NCBI GenBank assembly: GCA_010672925.1
Contig: JAAHFP010000002.1
Coordinates: 712,922 to 768,686, forward strand
Origin: Symploca sp. SIO1C2
GTDB lineage: Bacteria; Cyanobacteriota; Cyanobacteriia; Cyanobacteriales; Coleofasciculaceae
DNA: 55,765 nt
Direction: 5' to 3'
Shown here: in pieces, positions 1 to 8,073 of the stretch
Numbering within the stretch: position 1 is the stretch's first letter
Layout of the letters: each line of letters begins with the position of its first letter
Made by a program: the position numbers and the translations under genes
The notes under the pieces: model-generated
Told to the model about the DNA's origin: nothing
Seen by the model: the letters and a program-made list of their open reading frames with translations, nothing else
Database searches by the model: none

Positions 1-1229
1 TGATTGACTGACATTTTTTGGTGGTCTTCCTAAACGTGGACCACTCATTCTTATTCCTCTTTCTTTGCAATATGCTCTGTTCTGTCGAGTTCTATAAATT
101 TTATCTACATGCACTGATTCTGGATAATATCCTGTGTAGCTTTTATAAGCTTCGATTTGGTCTTTTAACTCTACTGATTCATTGAAGTTATCCCAACTTA
201 TACGGTATACAAACGCATATTCATCTAGACAACTAGAAGATATTTTGGCTCCAAATTCTACTGATGTTCCGGCTTTCCCTCTCACAATTGGACGAATATG
301 AGGTTGGCTGATACTTACTATTCTATCCTCAATTCTTTGGCTTTTCTTCTGATACATTACTTGTTGCTGACGGTAGACTTCAGTAATCACAAGTAACCTC
401 TTATATTGAGCAGCGCTCAATCCGTCAAGCAACGCCCCTGCTTGCATTAGCTGCTCTATGTGTCCCAGATTCCTTTTCAGATATTGCAGTTGTTTTTTAA
501 TTGCTTTTTTTCTTTGTTTTGTTCTTGGCTTTCTTTTTTTTGCTACTTTTAAATAATCTTTCCTCGCTAGTTTTCTATAAGTTTTTGGCTTTTTATTAAC
601 TTTTTCTCTCACCGCTTCGTAAAGGGTATCTATTATTTCTTCACTACCAACTCTTGCCTCATTTAATATTCCTAAATCATTCGGATACCTAATATCTCCT
701 GGGACACAGCTTGCATCGGACAGTAATTGTCCTCTATTTCCCGATTCGCTTTTTTCTTCTCTTCCATTTTCTCCTTTTTCTTCTTCTATCTCATTCTCTT
801 TTTTTTTAGAGCTTCTTCTACCATTTTTTCATTTATTTGGTTGACAAAATTTGCTGCTATCCTTTCCCTAAATCTTACCAAGAGTGAAGCATCAAACGGT
901 GCTTCGTTGCTGTACTCTCTACGACCTATAAAGTATTGTAGATATGGGTTTTCCTTTATTTGTTCTACTGTCTCTCTATCACTTATTCCTAATTTTTCCT
1001 TGATTATTAATGCACCCAATGCCATCCTAAATGGCAGCGCTGGCGCTCCCATATCTTCAGCAAAGTTTTTGGCATATTCCTCTTCAAATTCAGACCATGG
1101 TACCAGTGATGCCATGATTACCCATCTGTTATCAAGTGATAACTTTCTCTCTAAGGGAAAGTCAAAATCTTCCGGTGAGCTGGGGGTTGATTCAACTTTT
1201 CGGTACATTTTCCCGTCAGGGCGGTGCAA
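1..1229 (-). CDS. IS5-type DDE transposase, two overlapping frames, 3' end outside window
   Basis: Frame A (1229 down to 786, 147 aa) is the N-terminal transposase region, with FRMALGALIIKEKLG and a YFIGRREYSNEAPFD-like stretch. Frame B is open without a stop from about 806 to the window edge and carries LLSDASCVPGDIRYP, a long basic region, and a C-terminal part with DKIYRTRQNRAYC and GPRLGRPPKN. This is the usual layout of IS5/DDE_Tnp_1 transposases. The two frames join only if the ribosome slips -1 on the A9 run at 799-807 on this strand, so either frameshifting or a single-base mutation separates them. The element continues beyond base 1. I did not identify its terminal repeats; the right end probably lies between 1230 and 1386. 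Confidence 0.82.
799..807 (-). other. Candidate -1 frameshift slippery run (A9)
   Basis: On the minus strand nine A residues follow GCTCT. Frame A reads CTA AAA AAA AAG, so an A-AAA-AAA heptamer lies in the phase expected for -1 slippage. A -1 shift here enters the long downstream transposase frame directly; frame A stops seven codons later. The phase fits programmed frameshifting, but a sequencing or mutational indel in the homopolymer would look the same. Confidence 0.5.
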
Positions 1230-1386
1230 GGATTTTGAGCCATTTTACCAGATTTCCTTGGACTTGTTTGGCAAAAAAATGCTTGAAACACCTGTCTAGC
1301 ATGGCTTACACACTTATTCAGCAGACCCTAGCTAGCCAGCTATGTCTAAGCTTAAGTTGACACCAATGCACGTCGGTGCGCCCCTA

Positions 1387-1692
1387 CTAGGCAGAAGGAC
1401 CAGAGCGATTGGTGAACCGATATTCATTCATAAAGATACAACTTATGACTGCATCTTTTTCTAAGGATAAGCTTGACACAATATCACTTGTTTTTTCTAT
1501 TTCTTCCCCAGCATTTACTTCTCCTTCGAGAACGACTAATATATCAATATCAGAGTCCGGCTCTGCATCACCCCTTGCCTGAGAGCCAAACATAATTATT
1601 TTTTTAAGACGAGCGCCATAATAATTGGCTAATTGCGATCGCAGTTCAGTTAGGATTATTTCCAGTTCGTCATTGACAATATTTAATGCCAC
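1387..1692 (-). CDS. MNT-type minimal nucleotidyltransferase, C-terminus clipped
   Basis: A 101-aa protein with the nucleotidyltransferase signature GSQARGDAEPDSDIDI (GS followed by DxD metal ligands), in the MntA family. In HEPN-MNT modules MntA AMPylates and neutralises a HEPN ribonuclease toxin. The C-terminus ends abruptly in RFTNRSGPSA, about ten residues before the usual end. The stop lies against a short repeat-like sequence (1360-1388, GCACGTCGGTGC core) and the IS5-type element. No HEPN gene is adjacent, so this is probably an orphan remnant of a toxin-antitoxin pair damaged by the insertion. Family assignment is firm; activity is doubtful. Confidence 0.78.
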   Translation of the reverse strand: MALNIVNDELEIILTELRSQLANYYGARLKKIIMFGSQARGDAEPDSDIDILVVLEGEVNAGEEIEKTSDIVSSLSLEKDAVISCIFMNEYRFTNRSGPSA

Positions 1693-1808
1693 AGTTAATC
1701 ATTCCTTAAAACTGTCTCATGGAATGGAGAATTGAGACTCAACAAGTAGTTACTATTGCAATTAATAAAGGAATAACTTTCTACTGGCAAGATGCCAGTT
1801 CCACTCCT

Positions 1809-2452
1809 TCAGTTTTGGGAAGATTGATTTAATTGTTGTTGAAGCTGTTGGACTTGTTCAACGGATAAGCCTGTGCCCTTAGCTACTAGCTCAATGGATG
1901 AACCAAGCTCTAAAAGCTTGAGTGCGATTTCTAGCTGTTTCGCTTGACCACCTTTTTGGTAACCTTCAGCACTCACTTCCTGATAAAATCTGGTTTGTTT
2001 CCATTCTGTAAGTCCAAACATTACTTCTAATTCCCTCCAAGGACGTTTAGGAAATTTATACACCAAAGCTTGTTCTATTAATTCTATCGCATTCCTTTGC
2101 TGTGCCACTGGCAGAGCTCGCGCACATCTTTCGAGTTGTTTTATTCGTTGTGGGACATTAGCTTCTGGTTCTACTACCAGTCGTACTAGTCCTAACCCGA
2201 TTGAGTTTGAAGTGTTTGGAGTTTCGTCGAGGTAAAACGAGCGTAGGTTTCCTGCTTGGACTTCAGCATTGAAACACTTGGGAATTCCCATATCCAAGCT
2301 GCGCTTAGCCCAAAATACTACTGCTTGCCAGTCATGTGGCCACCGGTTTTGTCCCAAATAGACAAAAACTTCCTTCTTTTGCCTCCGAGGAATTCAAAGA
2401 GAGTGCCAGGGAGGGTTTGGAAGACTTTATAAAAGAGGCTGTCGGTGCGCAT
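1809..2452 (-). pseudogene. Broken DUF2887 / Rpn-like PD-(D/E)XK nuclease gene
   Basis: The start reads MRTDSLFYKVFQTLPGTLFE (ATG at 2452), typical of the cyanobacterial DUF2887 family related to Rpn recombination-promoting nucleases. About 25 residues later the frame is lost. The next frame resumes with EVFVYLGQNRWPHDWQAVV and runs to a normal C-terminus with EGYQKGGQAKQLE and a final QVQQLQQQLNQ. Compared with the family, roughly 55 residues of the nuclease core are missing at about 2370-2380, including the region expected to hold catalytic residues. An internal deletion plus frameshift best explains this. Confidence 0.8.
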
Positions 2453-2486
2453 TCGATTACATTGGGATACACAAGGGTATGATTTT

Positions 2487-2613
2487 ATATCATGTTTGGT
2501 TGAATGCTTATACTTTGGTGATAGAAAGGCAGAGGGCAGAAGGCAGAGGGCAGAAGGAAAGAAGTAAGGTTGCAAGGTAGAAAGGAATTATCACTGTTTA
2601 TCCGAACTTGATA
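2487..2613 (+). repeat. MITE-like repeat family 1, copy a
   Basis: An intergenic element whose ends are inverted versions of ATATCAAGTTCGG: left end ATATCATGTTTGG, right end CCGAACTTGATA. A purine-rich core of GGCAGAGGGCAGAA units is followed by GTTGCAAGGTAGAAAGGAATTAT. The same parts recur at 8959-9060, 14454-14605 (inverted) and 45009 onward. It has no coding capacity of its own. Confidence 0.75.
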
Positions 2614-2744
2614 GGACACGATAATTTAGCTAAACTCACCCCAACAGTATCACCGGGGTTGGTTTACTAGATTGATTTGTCAATGTGCTTGCCGGATTAG
2701 TGAACCCACTCCTACAATGTGTACAATTTAATTGGGATTTGCTT

Positions 2745-3680
2745 ATGAAAAGCTGGCTCAAGTTTAGCCTTTCTATATTTTGCTCTGGTGCTGCTTTCCT
2801 TAATCCTAAACTAGTACAAGCTCAAGGGTTTGAACGCTTACCTGAAGTCCCAGGAATCGATACGAGTCAAGTGCAGTATGTTCGAGGTGAAACTGTCCGC
2901 GATCGCAATTTAGAGCAAGTAATTGTTCGAGAAATTGGACGAGACATTATCGACAGTGTTGAGACAAGTTATTCCTATCACAAAATCGACTTAAACAGTG
3001 ATGGTTATGATGAGGCTCTTGTTTCGATTATAAATTCGGCAGTGTGTGGCTCAGCAGGATGTCAAACTTTGATTTTGCAGGGAAGTAGTAGTGGATACAA
3101 GTCAATAGTATCGAATTATTTGTCTTTTGGAAGATGGGTTGTTGGAACTGGTACAAACAATGGCTGGAAAAACATTTATAATTTTGGTAGATGTCCAGAT
3201 GATAGAAGTAAAGTTTGCTATGGTGTGAGTCAGTTTGATGGTGGAGAATATGGGTTGAATCGAGTGATTTCAAAAATAACTTTAAGAGGGCAAGTTGTTT
3301 TAGCATCCTCTGAATCTCATCTCCTACAAGCAAAAGATTTTCAATATTCCCGCTGTAGCCAAAGTGACGACTATTGTTACCGAATAGGCGATCGCGGACC
3401 AGCAGTTGGCCGCATTATCGAGCTATTAATTAGAAAAGGTTACTACCAAGACGATAATGATGATATCTTTGGCTCTGCAACCGAAACTGCGATTAAAAAC
3501 TTTCAACGTGATTTAGGACTGACCCCCGATGGTATTGCTGGATATCGCACAATTGATGAACTTTGCGTCCCTCGTGAGATTTACTCACCTCGCATATCAC
3601 AACACCGACGGGATCAGTTAGGTAGGGCGCATCGTGTTTGCAGAACAGGTTTACTTAGCTTTCCAGAAAAGCTCGAATAA
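2745..3680 (+). CDS. Secreted peptidoglycan-binding-domain protein
   Basis: The start is placed at ATG 2745 rather than 2685 because the protein then begins MKSWLKFSLSIFCSGAAF...VQAQG, a good Sec signal peptide with cleavage after AQA/VQA. The middle (about residues 75-210) has an FG-GAP-like HKIDLNSDGYDEALV motif and several cysteine pairs. Residues about 215-275 form a PG_binding_1 domain (GDRGPAVGRIIELLIRKGYY...TAIKNFQRDLGLTPDGIAG). Its likely role is cell-wall association in the periplasm. The basic C-terminal tail after the PG domain (about 35 residues) is not family-like and may be a read-through extension. No enzymatic domain is evident. Confidence 0.75.
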   Translation: MKSWLKFSLSIFCSGAAFLNPKLVQAQGFERLPEVPGIDTSQVQYVRGETVRDRNLEQVIVREIGRDIIDSVETSYSYHKIDLNSDGYDEALVSIINSAVCGSAGCQTLILQGSSSGYKSIVSNYLSFGRWVVGTGTNNGWKNIYNFGRCPDDRSKVCYGVSQFDGGEYGLNRVISKITLRGQVVLASSESHLLQAKDFQYSRCSQSDDYCYRIGDRGPAVGRIIELLIRKGYYQDDNDDIFGSATETAIKNFQRDLGLTPDGIAGYRTIDELCVPREIYSPRISQHRRDQLGRAHRVCRTGLLSFPEKLE

Positions 3681-3727
3681 CACTAAATCCGGGTTAGCTA
3701 TCCCCTTGATATATAAATAATATAGCA

Positions 3728-3889
3728 GTGAGTACCCTAATCACAATCACTTTGCCAGACGAAATTTATCAACGTGCTCAGCGCTTTGCCAAGTTAGCGA
3801 ATCGGGATGTTGCCAGTTTTTTAACAGATACTATTCAACATTATGTTTTTGTAAAGACTAATTTAGAGGCGTTTGCCCTGATTAATTGA
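3728..3889 (+). CDS. Short antitoxin-like protein (possibly truncated)
   Basis: A 53-residue reading frame beginning at GTG with STLITITLPDEIYQRAQRFA and continuing LANRDVASFLTDTIQ. This resembles the DNA-binding N-terminus of small cyanobacterial CopG/ribbon-helix-helix-like antitoxins. Such proteins are often longer, so it may be a 3'-truncated relic. No toxin gene is adjacent. It is supported only by sequence resemblance and the lack of other coding content. Confidence 0.45.
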   Translation: MSTLITITLPDEIYQRAQRFAKLANRDVASFLTDTIQHYVFVKTNLEAFALIN

Positions 3890-3923
3890 TTTTGGGTAAG
3901 ATAATAGTCGAAAAGGTTTTCCG

Positions 3924-3972
3924 CCTCGGAATTAATTCCGAGGCTTATAGCGTAAGTCGTCTCAAGACGACT
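3924..3972. repeat. Two adjacent perfect palindromes
   Basis: CCTCGGAATTAATTCCGAGG (3924-3943) is a perfect 20-bp palindrome. AGTCGTCTCAAGACGACT (3955-3972) is an 18-bp hairpin with a two-base loop. They lie in the 420-bp gap between the small antitoxin-like gene and the dynamin gene. They could form stem-loops in RNA, but no T-run follows, so a simple terminator is not supported. Confidence 0.7.
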
Positions 3973-4084
3973 GGTAATAATATAAGTTAGTGCAAAATTA
4001 TTAGGATATAAGCGGATTTGGTATGAGTTGGGTTTTGTTGGGTTACGCTAGCGCTACACCCAACCTACAATAGATTCTAAATTC

Positions 4085-4127
4085 CCAAACAACAAATGAC
4101 AAATGACAAATGACAAACAACAAATAA
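4085..4127 (+). repeat. Heptanucleotide repeat (ACAAATG/AACAAAT type) overlapping a start codon
   Basis: Units of seven bases (AACAAAT, GACAAAT, GACAAAT, GACAAAC, AACAAAT) run through the start of the dynamin-like gene. Each GACAAAT unit creates an ATG in a different frame (4096, 4103, 4110), and only 4103 is in frame. This belongs to the class of short tandemly repeated repetitive sequences known in filamentous cyanobacteria. Confidence 0.7.
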
Positions 4128-6193
4128 CAACTACTGTTTTCCTCAAAGATTTAGAGCGATTTGCCAAGGTTCGCTCAGAAGTAGCCGACTGTCTGAGCCA
4201 GATTACTGCCACCTTAGAGCAAGCGGAATCAACAGGAGCAGATAACTCTGGCAAGTTAGGCTTAGACCGAGATATTGAAGACCTTACCAAGGCTAGTAAC
4301 AATTTAAAACAAGGAGTCTTTCGGCTACTGGTTTTGGGGGATATGAAACGAGGCAAAAGCACTTTTCTCAATGCCTTAGTTGGCGAGAACTTGTTACCTA
4401 GTGATGTCAATCCTTGTACTGCCTTACTCACTTTGTTACGTTATGGCGTTAATAAGCAAGTTACGGTGTACTTTAATGATGGCACTGCTCCAGAGCAAAT
4501 TGATTTTAAAAGTTTCAAGCGTCGCTATACTATAGATCCGGCGGAAGCCAAGAGACTAGAACAAGAACAGAAGCAAGCTTTTCCTCACGTTGACTATGCA
4601 ATTGTGGAGTATCCCTTAGATTTATTGGCAAAGGGTATTGAAATTGTCGATAGTCCGGGACTTAATGATACAGAAGCAAGAAATGAACTATCTTTAGGTT
4701 ATATCAATAATTGTCATGCAATTCTCTTTGTCCTCAGAGCATCTCAGCCTTGTACCCTAGGAGAACGCCGCTATCTGGAAAATTATATCAAAGGTCGAGG
4801 TTTAACGGTTTTCTTTCTGATTAATGCTTGGGATCAAATTAAGGAAAGTTTGATTGATCCTGATGATACGGAAGAATTAGCAGAAGCAGAGGATAGACTG
4901 CGCAGAGTTTTCCAAGCCAACCTAGCAGAATATTGTCAGCAAGATGGCTATGACCTGTATGATGAGAGAGTCTTTGAAGTTTCTTCCATTCATGCCCTCA
5001 GGCGACGTATCAAAAATCCGACAGCAGCACTCGAAGGTACTGGCTTTCCCAAATTTATGGGAGCCTTAAATACCTTTTTAACCAAAGAAAGAGCTATTGC
5101 AGAATTACGGCAAGCTAGAACCCTGGCACGGCAAGCGGATAGCCATGTGCAGGAAGCAATTGAACGACGTATTCCCCTGCTGAATCAAGATGTGGAAGAG
5201 TTGAAACGTCGGATTAGCTCAGTGGAACCGGAATTCGATAAACTTACAGATATTCGCAATCAACTGCAGCAGGAAATTAGGAAGGTTGGAGAGAAAAAGG
5301 CAAGAGCGATCGCGGATTCTTTTCGCACCTATACTTTAAACTTGGGGAATACCTTTGAATCGGACTTCCTACGTTATCAGCCGGAAATCCGATTTATGGA
5401 TATCATGAGCCAAAGCAAGCGACAGGCTTTTGAAGCAGCACTAACCCAAGCATTCGAGAATTACATTAACGATAAAATTGCGGCTTGGAGTATTCTAGCA
5501 GAGCATGAGATGAATGGTGCTTTCGTTGAGCTATCCCAAATTGCCGCTAATTACGGTGCGGACTACGCCAAAGTAACAGGTAGAATTACAGAAAAGCTCA
5601 CAGGGCATAAGGTACAAGCAGGTAATCTCTCCTCTTCTGAGCAAGATAGTTCCCCAGGTTGGGCAAAATGGGCAATGGGATTAGTTTCCCTGGCTTCCGG
5701 TAACCTAGCTGGCGTAGCCTTGGCAGGAGCAGGCTTTGATTGGAAAGATATCTTACTCAACATGATTGCAGTGATGGGTATTGGGGGAATTATTACCGCG
5801 ATCGCTGGTAGTATTATGGGGCCAGTGATACTAGCATTGCTCAGTTTAGGAGTAGGAGCTTTGCAGATGGATAAGGCTCGTCAAGAGTTGGTGAAAGCTG
5901 CCAGGAAAGAGTTGGTGAAATATCTCCCTCAGGTAGCACAGGAGCAATGGCAACCAATTTATGATGCCATTGAAGAATGTTTTGCTAACTATGAGGAAGA
6001 AGTGATTAAGCGGGTAAATGACGATATTCAGTCTCGCAAAGCTGAGTTAGACAATCTACTCCAGCAAAAAGAATCCCGCGAAATTAATCGTGGAGCCGAA
6101 TTAGCTCGTTTGCGACAGTTAGAGACAGATGTTTCCTCTGCCTCCAGGGATATTGAAAAGGTTTACCAAGATTTTTTGGCAGCCGTTGATTGA
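4103..6193 (+). CDS. Bacterial dynamin-like GTPase
   Basis: A 696-aa protein close in length to the Nostoc bacterial dynamin-like protein. GTPase motifs: G1 GDMKRGKST (residues 79-87), G2 threonine in NPCTALLT (about 106), G3 DSPG (183-186), G4 NAWD (241-244). Helical stalk segments with coiled-coil character follow. A hydrophobic paddle-like region lies at about residues 519-590 (MGLVSLASGNLAG...GIITAIAGSIMGPVILALLSLG), and a final helical arm of about 100 residues returns to the neck. Family members bind and remodel membranes in a GTP-dependent way; a role in membrane maintenance or phage tolerance is possible but not shown here. The first residues MTNDKQQ come from a heptad repeat, so the functional start could be slightly downstream. 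Confidence 0.92.
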   Translation: MTNDKQQITTTVFLKDLERFAKVRSEVADCLSQITATLEQAESTGADNSGKLGLDRDIEDLTKASNNLKQGVFRLLVLGDMKRGKSTFLNALVGENLLPSDVNPCTALLTLLRYGVNKQVTVYFNDGTAPEQIDFKSFKRRYTIDPAEAKRLEQEQKQAFPHVDYAIVEYPLDLLAKGIEIVDSPGLNDTEARNELSLGYINNCHAILFVLRASQPCTLGERRYLENYIKGRGLTVFFLINAWDQIKESLIDPDDTEELAEAEDRLRRVFQANLAEYCQQDGYDLYDERVFEVSSIHALRRRIKNPTAALEGTGFPKFMGALNTFLTKERAIAELRQARTLARQADSHVQEAIERRIPLLNQDVEELKRRISSVEPEFDKLTDIRNQLQQEIRKVGEKKARAIADSFRTYTLNLGNTFESDFLRYQPEIRFMDIMSQSKRQAFEAALTQAFENYINDKIAAWSILAEHEMNGAFVELSQIAANYGADYAKVTGRITEKLTGHKVQAGNLSSSEQDSSPGWAKWAMGLVSLASGNLAGVALAGAGFDWKDILLNMIAVMGIGGIITAIAGSIMGPVILALLSLGVGALQMDKARQELVKAARKELVKYLPQVAQEQWQPIYDAIEECFANYEEEVIKRVNDDIQSRKAELDNLLQQKESREINRGAELARLRQLETDVSSASRDIEKVYQDFLAAVD

Positions 6194-6231
6194 GTAGGTG
6201 GGAGAATCGAGAGACACACCAGACACGGAGA

Positions 6232-6384
6232 GGGTGAGCGAAAAAAAGGGTGGGGGGCGGAGGGGCAGAGGGGCGGAGGAGCAGAGGAGCAGAGGGGCAG
6301 AGGAAGAAGGGAGAAGGGAGAAGGGAGAACTGATAATTTTTGGAGACAAAGCTCAAGAAATCCCACCCAAAATTTCGTTCACCC
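6232..6384 (+). repeat. MITE-like repeat family 3, copy a
   Basis: The element begins GGGTGAGCGAAAAAAAGG and ends with the inverted form, TTTCGTTCACCC. Next to the right end is a conserved block (AAAGCTCAAGAAATCCCACC). The interior holds purine-rich short repeats (GGGGCAGA, AGGGAGA units). The same ends and block are found in the 352-bp copy at 9176-9527. It lies between the dynamin gene and the ParD/ParE pair. Long reading frames across it are a by-product of repetitive composition. Confidence 0.75.
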
Positions 6385-6449
6385 TTACTGAATATACAAC
6401 TACATTGCATAGTTGCTAAGATTAATATGAATCTGCTTGCTGAGTGAAC

Positions 6450-6740
6450 ATGAGTATTACTCTAACAAAGACACAAGAACAATTTATCCAGACCAAACTG
6501 CGAACAGGCAAATATCGCTCGGCGGAAGAAGTGTTGGAAGTTGCCTTGCGGTTGTTGGATGAATACGATTGTGCAGAGCCGACACTTGGTGAATATACTG
6601 ATAGTGAATGGCTTAGCTCTGTACGTGCAAAAATAGATGCTGCTGTTGCTTGCTCCGAGCATACCCCTCCTATTGATGGCGAAGCCTTTATTGCTGACAT
6701 CTTGCAGCGTTTCCGGCAAGCACGCGAGACTCAAAAATGA
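6450..6740 (+). CDS. parD: ParD-family antitoxin
   Basis: A 96-aa protein (ATG 6450; an in-frame GTG at 6444 is an alternative). It starts MSITLTKTQEQFIQTKLRTG and continues KYRSAEEVLEVALRLLDE, the ribbon-helix-helix DNA-binding and dimerisation part of ParD antitoxins. The C-terminal half (DGEAFIADILQRFRQARE) should wrap around the toxin. It overlaps the toxin gene by ATGA (6737-6740), indicating translational coupling. The pair is expected to autoregulate its own promoter, but no operator was identified. Confidence 0.88.
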   Translation: MSITLTKTQEQFIQTKLRTGKYRSAEEVLEVALRLLDEYDCAEPTLGEYTDSEWLSSVRAKIDAAVACSEHTPPIDGEAFIADILQRFRQARETQK

Positions 6741-7039
6741 AACGCTATCTCATCAACATTCTTGCTAGCCAAGATCTTAACGAAATTGCCGATTACTTCA
6801 CCACCAATAATATCGAAGCAGGTGAGCGTTTTTTTCAAGATTTTGCCCGTCGCTGCCAGCAATTAGTCAACTTCCCCAATTTAGGCAAGAGCTATGCACA
6901 AATACGTCCCAATCTTCGAGGCTTGCCTCTGGATGGGTATATTATCTTCTACAGAATTTTGGATGATGGTATTGAGATTTTGCGCGTAGTTAGTGGTCGC
7001 CGCAATTTACCATCTTTATTTAAAGAACAAGAGCCGTGA
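6737..7039 (+). CDS. parE: ParE/RelE-superfamily toxin
   Basis: A 100-aa protein with the ParE fold pattern: N-terminal ILASQDLNEIADYFTTNN helix pair, NLGKSYAQIRPNLRGLPLDGYIIFYRI, and C-terminal IEILRVVSGRRNL. ParE toxins poison DNA gyrase whereas RelE relatives cleave mRNA. The ParD partner favours the ParE branch. Length and key arginines look intact. It starts inside the antitoxin stop (ATGA). Confidence 0.88.
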   Translation: MKRYLINILASQDLNEIADYFTTNNIEAGERFFQDFARRCQQLVNFPNLGKSYAQIRPNLRGLPLDGYIIFYRILDDGIEILRVVSGRRNLPSLFKEQEP

Positions 7040-7110
7040 AAATCGCCTAGTTTATCGCTAAAACCTCCTTTAATGTATGTACAATGCATTGACAGTAGAT
7101 ATGAGTAACC

Positions 7111-7347
7111 CTACAGTTTGCTCAAACTTGCTAACAGTACTTCCTCAATCCCTTGAGGAAATTCCACTGGCAAAAAGTAGTTTTCTGGATATAAGTAGTC
7201 TTCTCCACAATCATCTACAACTCGAATATAGTTATCTCTCGCTGCAGAGGAATCGGGCAAAACTTGATAAACTTTAAACCTCGTTAAATCGTCACAACCT
7301 TCGTTGCGAAGACAAATTACTAATTGTGATTTTTTTGTGGCTACCAT
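7111..7347 (-). CDS. Small cyanobacterial conserved protein (78 aa)
   Basis: ATG at 7347 gives MVATKKSQLVICLRNEGC followed by FKVYQVLPDSSAARDNYIRVVDD, GEDYLYPENYFLPVEFP and a short C-terminal helix. It resembles a widespread cyanobacterial small-protein family with an SH3-like strand pattern (KVYQVLPD...DYLYP) and no known function. Longer upstream reading in this frame overlaps the preceding gene and is not credible. It starts four bases after the stop of the 77-aa gene, so the two probably form an operon. Confidence 0.72.
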   Translation of the reverse strand: MVATKKSQLVICLRNEGCDDLTRFKVYQVLPDSSAARDNYIRVVDDCGEDYLYPENYFLPVEFPQGIEEVLLASLSKL

Positions 7348-7351
7348 CCCT

Positions 7352-7585
7352 TTAGTCCAAGAAACGTTTAATCTTGATCTTTTTCTTACCGATACCGTGT
7401 GCTTCATACCAGTGCAACTCAGCTTCTCTGATACTTCCATTACCCAGGCGCACTGTTGCAAAACCTTTTAGCTTACGCCAACGCCCTACGCCGTAATTCT
7501 CTCGTAACTTGGGTAATTCTCGGATGGAACTGCCGATGGCGATCGTTTCTATTCCAGAGATAACGCCAAGGATTTCAAAATTCAC
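7352..7585 (-). CDS. Small cyanobacterial conserved protein (77 aa)
   Basis: The sequence includes ETIAIGSSIRELPKLRENYG, then RWRKLKGFATVRLGNG and AELHWYEAHGIGKKK. This is a recognisable small family in cyanobacteria that often precedes a gene like the next one. It is basic, soluble and has no membrane segment. The pairing suggests a two-gene unit, and a toxin-antitoxin-like relationship is conceivable, but nothing in the sequence proves it. Confidence 0.72.
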   Translation of the reverse strand: MNFEILGVISGIETIAIGSSIRELPKLRENYGVGRWRKLKGFATVRLGNGSIREAELHWYEAHGIGKKKIKIKRFLD

Positions 7586-7845
7586 CAGTTATCATAATCG
7601 TTAGATAACTCCAGTCTAACTCCAAAGGAGCTAAGTTTTATCGAGAACTGAACTCTCTTTAAGTTTAACAAAACTGGTCTTAAGACGTAAATCTCAACCT
7701 TCGTGTCCTTTGTGTCTTTGTGGTTTATTTCACATAGCGGTTGTATAAGCACCAATATTATAGCTTACCAAGTGCGATCGCAGAGCTTTTCGGTTAGGTA
7801 AGGCGCTGATAGCTAATTACTTATTCAGCAAACCCTAATTAATAA

Positions 7846-7918
7846 TGGAGGTAAGCGGACTCGAACCGCTGACATCCTGCTTGCAAAGCAGGCGCTCTAC
7901 CAACTGAGCTATACCCCC
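7846..7918 (-). tRNA. tRNA-Ala (anticodon TGC)
   Basis: A 73-nt cloverleaf without encoded CCA. The acceptor GGGGGTA pairs with TACCTCC, D arm GCTC/GAGC, anticodon stem CCTGC/GCAGG with loop TTTGCAA giving TGC, T arm AGCGG-TTCGAGT-CCGCT. All stems pair, with one G-U in the acceptor. It stands alone between the small-protein operon and trhO. Confidence 0.95.
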
Positions 7919-8073
7919 GAACTGGGTAAACATGTCTTAATCAACATGCCTTTGTCATCATAGCATATCTTCTAGTTTTGTATAGGGGTATGGGAAAAAA
8001 AATTTTTGGGAAGAATTTGATCCTTGTTAAAGTTAAGGTAGAGAGGCTTGTAGATCTGAGTTCAAAAGGGAAC

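Noticed and set aside
727-1360. Plus-strand frames opposite the transposase
   Set aside because: They are the complement of the conserved transposase frames and show low-complexity Phe/Ser composition without domain features.
3924-3972. Rho-independent terminators at the twin palindromes
   Set aside because: Hairpins are good but no T-tract follows on either strand, so I list them only as palindromes.
6084-6419. Several 60-110 aa frames between the dynamin gene and parD
   Set aside because: Repetitive purine/pyrimidine tract of the family 3 MITE; frames give Ser/Pro/Leu runs and overlap the end of the dynamin gene.
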